Positions 1 to 11,100 of a DNA stretch of 64,000 nt are shown here, piece after piece. Made by a program: the position numbers and the translations under genes. Within the stretch, counting starts at the first letter, position 1. The number at the start of each line of letters is the position of its first letter. The notes under the pieces are model-generated. The model was not told the DNA's origin. It did no database searches and saw nothing but the letters and a program-made list of their open reading frames with translations. This DNA is from Misgurnus anguillicaudatus (lineage: Eukaryota; Chordata; Actinopteri; Cypriniformes; Cobitidae). The stretch is taken from the NCBI RefSeq assembly GCF_027580225.2, contig NC_073354.2, forward strand, positions 24,325,001 to 24,389,000. The letters run 5' to 3'.

Positions 1-443
1 GTAACTTGAGGTTTGAGATGAATTATTCTGAAAGATTGACAGAATCTCAGACCGAAGCTGCCTCTCGCAACCTCTCATCAGATATATAATTAGCCTAATA
101 AGTGATTAACTTCTAATAAAGGCCTAATTATTAATTATTGCGCAAACACATTATGCTGTTCAAGACCCCTCATTACTGCAGCGAGTGATGGGTGGGGTGT
201 CCTGACTCAGTAGGGAACTGTGCTATGACCCATCAGCTTTCCTTTCGATCTTGACCCCCATAAACAGACAAATACATAAACGTGCTGAACCTCCTCTGAC
301 CTAAATGAAAGCACCTTAGCAAATTAACAAATGTGACATTAAAAGTGCATAAGTGAGTGTGAATAAAGGTTGGACTCTTATGATGTTTATAGTAAACAGA
401 GTGTACAGCCCAGCTTAGCACAAATGGGACACACAAACCATAC

Positions 444-1099
444 CTTGTGCGTGGCATTGTTATCACCTTTATCCCCTTCAGGACTGGAAACTGTTACTCT
501 CCTGCATGCCTCCCTTTCTTTTGACTTTAGTATATTGTCCAGTTCTGAATCGTAGATAGATTGACTTTTTAAACTACTGTGTTTAGGCAGAGGGAGATAA
601 ATAGGAATGTTGTTGTAGTCTGTCATCACTCTCTTTAACTGTTCTAGTTGAGAAAGTGCAGCTCTTTGTTGGGCATCTTCTCTTAGTGAGGCGGAGCGCA
701 CCAGGCTGTCATAGTGCTTGACCAAAACACTGCGTTCATGGGCACAACAAGGTGCCGACAGGGGTGTACATAATGACGAACTACCTTAATAAAGAGAGAT
801 AGGAAAGTTGTTAAAAAGCTATTATGCTGAAATAAGTTTCTTTTAATAGTTATATACACTAAAATACGGTCCGTAACAATTAATTCATGTTTTATAACAT
901 TGTAAAGACGTTGCATTTGAGCTAGTGCGTTATAACGTCAATAATTTCAGTAACTAACAATGCACGAGGCAGATTAATATTTATGCTCACCTCTAACTCT
1001 GTTGAACCCTGCACACAAACCTCTTTTGGACAAGTTTGTCTCTTTTAAAATAAATCTTAAAAGACACCCCGTTGTCAAGTGCGACGCGTGTGCCGCCAT
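444..1099 (-). CDS. afg1l: afg1l (lace1) N-terminal exons, partial: AFG1-family mitochondrial AAA ATPase
   Basis: Two coding exons on the minus strand: exon 1 at 991-1099 (ATG at 1099, 109 nt) and exon 2 at 444-784 (341 nt). Together they are exactly 150 codons. The donors (AGAG|GTGAGC at 991; AAG|GTATGG at 444) and the acceptor (TTAAG|GT at 785, behind a pyrimidine tract) are plausible. The N-terminus (MAAHASHLTTGCLLRFILK) is basic and acid-free for its first 19 residues, like a mitochondrial presequence. The stretch HYDSLVRSASLREDAQQRAA followed by LSQLEQL resembles the helical segment that precedes the AAA domain in AFG1/LACE1 (human HYD.L...EL.DD.HQR). The Walker motifs would lie in later exons beyond the left edge; 1-443 is intron. 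Family knowledge: AFG1L is a mitochondrial ATPase linked to turnover of respiratory-chain subunits. The head-to-head position with snx3 matches human SNX3-AFG1L. The stretch from about residue 98 to 150 is less conserved than I expect, so the exon 2 end is less certain. Confidence 0.66.
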
Positions 1100-1519
1100 G
1101 TTGATTCAAACTTACATAACTTTATTGATCTTTGTTCATAGACACTTCGAAGTTCTGCGTTCAAGTGTGATGACATCCATAGACTTATATTTGTTTCTTT
1201 AATTCAAAGAGAGAGAACACAAGGACTGCTGTTTGTAAGCAGCACAATATGTGTCTGCATGTCATAATATAAGAGAAAATCCATCTGACCTGACTAAATG
1301 TGTGTCCATTAAATGTGAAAGATACTTAATGTATATTACTGCTTAATTGTATTATTTAACTTTATGTTTAGGTTTTTGTTATTTTTATTTTAGTTTATTT
1401 CTAACTTACTATTTTACTTTTAATTTTGCACTATATACTTTTTTAAACGATTTGCCTCAGCCCAACTGCAAATGCTTTGGCAATACAAATGTACAGTTTT
1501 TGTCACTGAAATTAAAATT

Positions 1520-1521
<2 letters not shown>

Positions 1522-1613
<92 letters not shown>
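1522..1613. repeat. (GA)n microsatellite, about 46 units
   Basis: Uninterrupted GA dinucleotides for about 92 bp between afg1l and snx3. Pure and long, so probably length-polymorphic. Apparent reading frames through it (repeating Arg-Glu or Ser-Leu) are artefacts. Confidence 0.97.
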
Positions 1614-1615
<2 letters not shown>

Positions 1616-2072
1616 ATCGGTGAATATCAGATAGATTGTAACTAGACATTGTCTTTTTATCTATATGCTCCCAATTTAAAAAAACAAAATTTTTGACAAT
1701 ATGTTATTATAAAATAACAGCAAGATACAAGAATGAAGGAACAAAAAAATAAAGAAAAAGGTAACATTTTTAACATTTACAGCTTAGCAAATTTTGAAAA
1801 TGACGGGTCACTGAAGTAAGAAATTCCTTTTTTTAAGCATTTTTGTTTTTAGACAGTGAAATCGATGTATTATATTACTGAAATGTTTTTAAAAGATCTA
1901 TTAAAAACATATATGTATGAATGTGAAATTTAGCAAGCAACAGTTTATTATAATAGCATTTATATTATGTAATTTTGACTGTTCACTTAAAGGAATAGTC
2001 TACTCATTTTCAATATTAAAATATGTTATTACCTTAAATTGTCCGTTTTTGCGTTGACAGCATCAGGGCACT

Positions 2073-2082
2073 ATCACGTGAC
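2073..2082. promoter_or_regulatory. E-box / CLEAR-like site upstream of snx3
   Basis: ATCACGTGAC, 9 of 10 bases of the TFEB/TFE3 CLEAR consensus GTCACGTGAC, 89 bp before the snx3 ATG. CACGTG cores also bind USF and MYC/MAX, so the factor is not determined. Confidence 0.45.
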
Positions 2083-2171
2083 CGTGTTAGTGCGTCACAT
2101 GTCAGCTGTTCCTCAGCTGATCGGAAGTACAGTCGATAGTTGCTTTTTCGCGTAAACCTGTAAGGGTAGCG

Positions 2172-5100
2172 ATGGCTGATGCCATAGCAGATACGAGAAG
2201 GCTGTACACCAAACCACAAAACCTAAACGATGCGTACGGACCTCCGAGTAACTTCCTAGAGATTGATGTGTCCAACCCTGAGACTGTTGGTGTCGGTCGG
2301 AACAGGTTTACGACATATGAGATCAGACTGAAGGTGAGCAACGGAGGCTGGCCTGATCAGATCCTTGACCTCATTATTGAACACACTGATGTCCTTGTTG
2401 ATGCTTATTATGGTTAAAAGTATTAGCAATAAAGATAGCGACGAGTAGAAAATGTTCTAACAAAATAGTCAAAGTGTTAATGCGTTAGTTTACTCATTTG
2501 ACTTTGCATAAGTATGTGACTTGTATGGCAGTATTAGTATAACGTTAGCTTTGTTTTTGTCTTTGTTTTGATTCTGTTTTTTGTCTAGGAGTGCATGGTA
2601 TTGCCAGTAGCTTCATAGTTAAATCTTAATACGTTGAAATCCTACATATTAAGTAGGCTAATGGTCAACTGTCAATATTTTGTTCAGTGGAGTACACAGT
2701 TTGGTTAGAATTAAATAACTTAGATGAAAACAGAGTAGAGTTTTGGCACAACTAAAATTCTTTCTAGCAATTTTCACTTGGAAAGTCAAGTAACTGACTG
2801 ACCACACCCCTTATGCAAGGCCAAGATAGCAGCTAATGGTAAAGAATGGTAAAGATAAACCAGATGAGCAATTATGTACTGTACTGTGCACATCTTCACA
2901 AACTTTATTTCTTGGTTTGTTAGACAGAAGTGCATTGATGTTTATTCTGGATCACTATATCAGCTGAACCTGAAGATTAGTTGTTCCATACATACATGCA
3001 TACATCCAAGACCCAGATTTGCTGCCCAAATTATTTGGAATCTAACAGAGGAAGTTTAAAACAGTGAGAGGAAGACACATGATATCCTCCGTTTTTGTTT
3101 CTCTGTGTGTCTGTCAAACAAATGCCATTTTAATAACAGGAACTGCATCTGAAAGAACTATGACCACTCTTTTTCGATTGACTGCAAAGGCACATCTTTA
3201 ACTTTACCTTAATTTAAGGCATTAGCCATTTTTATCTATTTTTTATAAATATAATTACACAGACAAGCCTTAAGTCTAGTCCTGGACTAAAATGCATGAT
3301 TGAGCTGTCTTAAAGTGTGTGTAAATTCCAATATACATTTTTTTTTCAGTTTGTCACACCACAGAAAAATGTGTTATTATTAACCACCCAGCATGTTATC
3401 AAAATCTTGAAAAAATAGCCATGATTCTCTGCACTCATATGCTTGGGGTGTGTCCGCTTTTGGCGCTGAAACCACGCCCATTGCACACCAAAGCCTTTAC
3501 TCTTGCTGTCGGAGCATGTTTTCAATTGATTCCAATGGAAAATCTGCGTTTTTCAAATAAGCCGGCACTCAGCGTTTTTTCAGTGCTCAGCGCTGAGCGT
3601 CGAGAGTTGAAAGAAATTAAACGTTGGGTGAAAAGCTCCCCTCATCAATGTCAGTTCTCACATGTCCATCCAATCACAGTGGAGGATGGGCGGGATAAGT
3701 ATCACAACAACCAACCCGCTCACAGCTCAAGTATCACAGCTAAAAAGCGCTCAGCCGCGTTTAAAAGTTTTGGTGTGCACAACCTCTAATAATACCTGGC
3801 CGATAGCTACTCTGAATCGCACAGCCAATATTAAGCACAGCTATTCAATAGCATCCAGCTGCAGCCCCGCAGACTCACCTCCGGCTAGACACCAGTGGCT
3901 GGACACCAGTGGGTAGACAGCCTACGTCATTTCCGTTTAGCCGCTAATTTCCTTTTTCGCCGCTGGATGAACAGCAATTTTATTTCATATTTTCACCTCT
4001 GGATAGACAGCATATTTATTTTATATTTTCATCTCTGGATAGACAGCATGTTTATTTTCGGTTTTCACCAGTGGATAGACATTCTTTGCAGGCTTAATTG
4101 CACACGTCTTTTTCGTATTGTCATTTTACTTTAATGACTTAAAATATATAATATAAAATCTGTGTGCAAATTGAAATATGATCTTTATAATATCTCTTTA
4201 CATAAAACAATTCTCAATAATATGCTTAATATTATCACATCAATAATTCATGCAAACTACATTCACAAGAACCACCTTGAAAATATATATTGTTCAGATC
4301 ATTTCACTATTTTTTGTGACTTAAATTCAGCCTAGATCAATGGACTATAACGTTTTGTCATTACAACAGACTTGTACATGTTAATTGACCACAGGTTTTT
4401 TTGTAAATGTAACTACTTCTGTTTTTAAAATATACGTAGATTAACATGATCAGACAATTTACCAAACAATCCAGATCACATTAACACTTCGTGGTTTTGC
4501 AATATTTATTGGAAATTACACACATCTTAGTAAAATTAAACAAATCTGCCCATAAGAATGAAGCAACAGTCACGCTCGTAAGGTTGTGGGGGTTGTGCCG
4601 ATTTCAAGAGAAAATAAAACATGAACCGTTGCAAATAAACTATTGTACACTGTGCACACCACACCTCATTCCTGCCCCCTTAAACTGTTTAGTTTGTGCA
4701 TTTGAATTCTGACATGACCTATAAATCATCGACAGTTTATTATTTTTTCTTACCGCTGACATGTGCATGGCGCGTCAAATTTGAAAAGTGAATGACGATG
4801 CGGAGATGACGTCGGCTGTCCGGCCGCTGGTGTCCAGCCACTGGTGTCTGGCCGGGGGTGGGTCTGCGGGGCTGCAGCTGGATGCCTCTCCAGCTATTTC
4901 ATGTACTATGGCATTTGATCAGTTAGGGGGTGGCACACCCACACCCAAGCCTTTACGCCCCCGGACGGCACATGTTTTCAATTGTTTCCAATGGAAGATT
5001 GCCGTTTTTCAAAAAAGCCAGCAGCTAGCGGTTTTCTTCTGCGCTGAAGCGCCGTGACAAATATTCAACTTTGGGTGAAAAGCTCCGTTCGTCAATGTCT

Positions 5101-8100
5101 GTTCTCACACGGCCGTCCAATCACAGTGGAGGAGGGGCAGGACATTACCATAGGAACCAACCGGCTCACAGATGAAGTGTCACTGCTACCAAAGCGCTCA
5201 GCTGAAGAAAGCTGCCACTGATAAAACAGCTGGCATTCGGTGTCCTCCAGTCGTTCTCAGCCGCGTTTAAAAGTTTTGGTGTGCACAACCCCTAAGTCCT
5301 TATCGATCTGAAATCACTGTTAGTTCAAGTCGTTTATAACATGTATTTAAAAAAGCAACACTCGCCAAATATATTCATTATGCATATTCTTTATTATCAT
5401 GAACATACCTGAAAAGAACAGCAATATTAAGATATGCTTAAGCCATTTCCTGGAGCTGAGTGTGTAATGGTTTTTCATATTGAGTTTCAGCACAAGAGCG
5501 CACCCTGGTTTTTGGATGTAGCAGCATTTCACCCTAATTCCTTGAGAAGCATAGCAAGCATCATCGGCCGATATATCGGTGCACCCCTACATAGTTGCCG
5601 CCGAACTTTCCGCCTTCCGATTGGTTGCCGCCGAGCCGCGTCATAGCTCATTACCATAAAGTTGAGCTGATTTCAACTCTCCTCGTAGCTCACGTCGTAC
5701 ATGCCGCGCCGCTCATTGAAAATGAATGACTTCCGGCTACTTTGACGCTCTCGCCGGTGGCAGTGTGAAGGCACAGTTAGACTTGGAGATGTTTCAGACT
5801 CCTCCTAATATTTCTTAGTGGTTTACTAGCAAAAATACAATTGCCTTTTTATTTTAAAGATGTAGTGAAAGTAACTGTTCAACCAAATATGAAAATTCTC
5901 TCATAATTCAAACTCCATAATATATTATCACAGATGCATGACTTTTCTTCAACTAAACATAATGAAATAATTTTATATTGAAACAATATTGTAATATTTT
6001 TGTTTTGAGGTCAACATAGCAAAGGTCTCTTCTGAAACTAAATGAAGACTTGTAATGAAAAATGACATAAAGGTCAGTGTATTAAAGATCCCGTTGTCCT
6101 GTGTTTTTGAAGCTTTGTTTGCTTTAACAATGTGCAATATAACATGTGTTCATGTTTCACATGTAAAAAAAACCTGGTAATTTTTGACAAAGTTTACTTA
6201 TCTCTATATCGCTGTTTACACTGTCTTCAAAACGGGTTGATGTCTTCCTTGTTCTATGAAGTCCCTCCTTCAGAAATACGTATCGAGTTCTGATTATGTA
6301 GTTTGCTTAGAGTGTTGTGATTCGATAGCAGCTTAGCTGCCGACTGACGTATTCCTGTGGGCGGAGTTTAGTAAAAAAACTTTTCTACTGACGTCATTAA
6401 AGCAGGAAGTAGAGGGCTGTAATCCAGACCGGATGTTTACTGTAGGCTTTGAAAGGGGAATTCTTTTAAAGAAAATATATCCCCTGACAGTGAACTATGA
6501 GCTTTATCATTTTACAGGTATTTTTTATGCTATTATAGCAACATTTGCACACTAACTAGGGATTAAAAAATGGAATCAGAAAGAACGTGACATTTAAGTG
6601 TCAATGTTTAAAGCTCATGTAACAATAAGTGTTTAATGGTCAATAAAATCTATTTTTTGCCGATGCTAACCATGTTAAAGAACAAATTTGGTGCTATCTA
6701 TGTTCCGCCATATGAACAAAAATATAAAAAAATTGTGTTTATCTGAAATGTGAAGGCCACATACATCTGGGATGGCATGAGGGTGGTCTAAGTGGTTAAA
6801 GTTCTTGTTTGGTATTCTTGAGCTGTCAACAATGTGCATTTGAGCAATCAATGCGTTTAAACCATAACTCGCCAAACTTTCAATTCAGTTCTTGCAATGC
6901 ATTTATAATAATACATCCAAAAGTCTTTCTACATTTCGAAAAGCTCACAAGTTCCAGCCTAACTAGAACTTGCTATTACTATTTTTGACATACTACCACT
7001 ATCCATCCAAACTTTTGCCATCCTAAAAAAGCCCATATTTTCCCCTTGACATGCTATACTTATAAATTCTCTGCATTCATATAAAGAAGGCGGCTGTAAA
7101 GATAAGACAATGTTGCAACCCCTTGCTGTCCTAGGCAGTCATTTTCCACAACTGATGAGTTTTGACAGGTGCCGTTGTGTCTGTTAATACGCCACTGTCT
7201 TCCCAGCTTTCCTATAGTATTTTTAGCCTTCCCCTACCTACACAGCGAGCCACCGCCTGTCATTAGCCCAAATCTAAAGCTACTGTACTTGATTAGCGTA
7301 TAATAATTAGCATATGCGTGTAATCAGTATTATTGTGTGTCTGTGAATCTGTGGTGACCCTGCTTTGCATAGGGAACACCCCACACATCCCTCTCACGCT
7401 ATCACTCTCTCGCTTCAGCCTTTAAGACGGGGAGAAAAACAGGAGCTGTCAACTTTTGATTTGCTTTTGAAGTTGCCCAATTTCAACAATACGTGGAGAT
7501 AAAGAGATTCTGTTTGTATTTGTCACAGTAACGCTGCCTGTGTTGATTACATGGTTTTGTTTGCTAGGGGCACCATCTTTCCTTTACACTTTCGCACCAT
7601 CCGCACACACTTTTTCTTCTTCGCTCTGTATCCAATCGACATTATCTTTTCTATCGTCATATCCACCATCCCATGGATGATCCTGGCATGGTGTGTGAGA
7701 GAGCCAAGCCATATTTGTGTGGATTTATGTGTATCTTGGAGAAGAAGCGAGAAGCTCCTTAATCCGTTCATTGAGAATGAAACGTGTGAATGACTAGGGG
7801 GTGCAAACCTCATTTTAACCCCCTGCCAAACCTACCCCCAACTGGATGGCACAAAACAGTGTCCACCCCCCCATCTGCTCCCCTGGTCTCATATTAGGGT
7901 GGGCACATCTCATCCTCAGTTATGGAAGTTTACAGCTGGATTGTGCTTTGTTAATCTCTATTTTAAGTGGGAGTTTTTATACAATAATACAACCTATAGG
8001 TTTGCTGTTATGAAGTTATAGCACCATTATGGCGCTTTTCCATGGCATAGTACCCCACGGTTTGATTTGGGTCGGGTCAGCCTACTTTTGGGGGCTTTTC

Positions 8101-11100
8101 CACTGGGTGCTGTACGTAGTACCCGATACTTTTTTAGTACAACCTCGGTTGGGGTTCCAAGTGAGTCGAGCTGATACCAAAATGTGACGTGAAAACACTG
8201 TAGATTGGTCTGAGAGAATCTACCATCGTCATTGCTATAATGTAAAAGATTAGCTTTACCTTCGTGCTAGTCTGCGCTGTCTTGACTAAACCTGTTGTCA
8301 TCTGTGCCTTGCTGTAAGTTTCCAAACTCCCTTTTAGCGATGAAAAACATCCACAGGTTGACAATCAGGAACACCATACCAGTTTTTTTCAAGACTTGCT
8401 GTTTGTGGCAGCACATTCGCAACCCACGTTCGCATATATGCTTAAATGCAACTTAAATGAGGCTCAGCGGAGCGTGTCGACTTAAGCCAAGGGTGTTTGT
8501 AAAGAAACTGTTATGTGAGACAGAGGTAGTGATAAACGCGATGTGCAAACATCATTTTTAATTTTGTGGTGGCGTGAGAAATAAATGAATGTATGGGATA
8601 TATAGCATTCCAACAACTTTCTCTCTTACGATGATGTCACAGCAGTAGGCAGCGCAAATATAACGACACGCCTATAATCCCTCCAACTCCGAAGTGTTAC
8701 TAAACTCGATAGAAAAGCTAACCCAGCCAAAGTGAGGTGAGCTGACCCGACCTAAACCGTGGGTACTATGCTATGGAAAAGCACCATTAGAGGCCTGTTA
8801 AACCAGCACTTGTGTTTTCCTTGAAGAGCAGTGACAGTCAGCATTAGCAGATGTTTCTCAGGTGACTCTGTTTGCTCATGAGATCATAAAAATTTGTTAC
8901 GAGAGAGGCAACAGAAAAAGTTCAGAATTTAAAGAAACTTTAAGCCTCAATGAACTAAATAAACTGCTTCTATCCTTCTACTATGAAGATTATGTAACTT
9001 TAAACTGTGTTTCTGTAGCTTAACTGGTAAAGCATTGCATTAGCAGTGTAAAGGTCATTATCTTGTAATGCACTGTAGGTCGCTTTGGATATATTCGTCC
9101 GGCAAATGTATACATGTGTATGTAAGATCAATTTTAATGGGGGCGTCACACAGAGCGCATGTTATATTTACATGGCTAGAGGGCCAGATAACCAGCCTGA
9201 TTTCATGAGAATTCTGCGAGTTGGCTAATTCGTATGAATTGGTTTGAGCAAAAACGTACGATTATCATTAAAAAAACAATAACGAACCCCCACCCCTAAC
9301 CTCAACGTCACAGATGTCAAGGCAAATCATACAAAAATGAATTAATTAATGCAATTATGCCACCTCATGAAATACGTACGAATTGTCATGAGGTAGCACT
9401 GGCATAAACAAAGAGCAATGCAAATGTCAGTGCACAATGTATGAACAATGTTTATATTGCTATAAGTTATTATATATAATAAGAATGTTATAACTAAAGG
9501 AAAACGCCACATTTTTTCAATATTTTACTATGTTCTTACCTCAACGTAGACAAATTAATACATACCTTATCTTTATTTAATGCGTGCACTTAATTGTTGT
9601 TCAGCATGTCGTGAATGTGTTAGCATTTAGCCTAGCCCCATTCATTCCTTAGGATCCAAACGGATGAATTTAGAAGCCACCAAACACTTCCTTGTTTTCC
9701 CTAATTAAAGACTGTTACATGAGTAGTTACACGAGTAAGTATGGTGGCACAAAATAAAACTTGGTGATTTTTTAAGTGGATAAAAAGTTTGAACTATGTT
9801 GTGTGGCGGAAAACCATTTTGTTTGCAGCACTTCAACCTCGGGCGCAGTAATATTGACGGAAGTTTGAGCGAGAGGGGGAGTAGTCAGGAATTATGATGT
9901 TACTGCGCGCCGAGGTGCTGCAAACCAAGTGCTCTTCCTCCATACAATATAGCCTAAAAATCGCCACGTTTTATTTTGTGCCACCATACTTACTTGTGTA
10001 ACTACTCATGTAATAGTCTTTAAAAAGGGAAAACATGGACGTGTTTGGTGGCTTCTAAATTTATCCCTGTTTGGATCCTAAGGAATTAATGGGGCTAGGC
10101 TAAATGCTAACACAGTCACGACACTCTGTACAAAGATTAAGGGCACGCATTGAAAAAAGATAGGTATGTATTAATTCGTCTAAGTTGAGGTAAGAACATA
10201 GTAACATATTGAAAAATGGTGGTGTTTTCCTTTAAGATTGCATGTAATGTATGCACTGTTTATTGTTTTTGTCCATGTTTATGTTTAATTAACTGCTACA
10301 ATGCAAGTTTAGTTTAGTTTTATGTTATGTTTAGCTTATGTTCATGTAATTTATTATATCATCCATTATGTGATGTTCTCTGTATGGCATCACACCGTGT
10401 TGTCTTCAGTGTCATAGTTGTTGAAGTCGAGTAACATTGGTCTATCAACTCCAAAGACTTTGAGATTCTGTGTTGTTTACAGGCTTCGTCTCCCCTTCTC
10501 TTTTCCAGTATCCATCTCCCACTCTCATTCTCCCCTCTTCACCTCCTCCTCTTCATCTTCCTTTCATTCTCTATCCATTTCCAAAACCCCTCTCTCGTTC
10601 TGCCATTAATAAAAATGGCTTGCTTGCCTGGTTGTCAGTCCCAGTCAAGTGTAATCCAAAGTCTACAGCATCCTCTTCGACAACTATTTTAATGTTAATG
10701 GGCAGCATATTGTATCAAGGCTACCATATCCTACTTGAGATGACAGTATCAAAAGTGGGAGTTGATGCTGTGGGAACAAAGACAGGGGCAGCTTTTTGCC
10801 AGAGTGGGGGTTTTAGGGTGGTGGGAGGGTGTGTTTGTGTGCATGTGTGAGAGTCTTGCGAGTTGAATGTGTAGAGGGGTGACGGTGGTGGGGTGCTTTC
10901 TCATTGTCCCACTGTCCTCTTCTCTTTGGAGCTATGATGCGATGAGATGGCATTGTGCTTCCATTTTTGCTACTTTTATTTTGAAAAAGAGAGCAGAGCG
11001 GAGAGATGAAATGCTCGCTCTTAAACTTGACTTGATCCGACTCGCTAAAAGCTAATGCATAGCCGACGCAGGGCCCTTACACTGGGTGAGGTGACCTCTC

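Larger units (their letters stand above)
1100..2171. promoter_or_regulatory. Divergent afg1l/snx3 intergenic promoter interval
   Basis: 1,072 bp separate the afg1l start codon (1099, minus) from the snx3 start codon (2172, plus). The interval holds a long GA microsatellite (1522-1613), AT-rich sequence, and a solo repeat arm around 1990-2035 that begins TTAAAGGAATAGTC. It ends in a GC-richer 130 bp before snx3 with a CACGTG box. No TATA box at a convincing distance was seen. Whether the two genes really share control is inferred only from their arrangement. Confidence 0.5.

Noticed and set aside
1347..1634. Open frames with Arg-Glu or Ser-Leu repeats
   Set aside because: Pure translation of the GA microsatellite.
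9011..9121. Possible functional tRNA gene
   Set aside because: Only A-box- and B-box-like fragments remain, without a cloverleaf; the tail matches the other two short-repeat copies.
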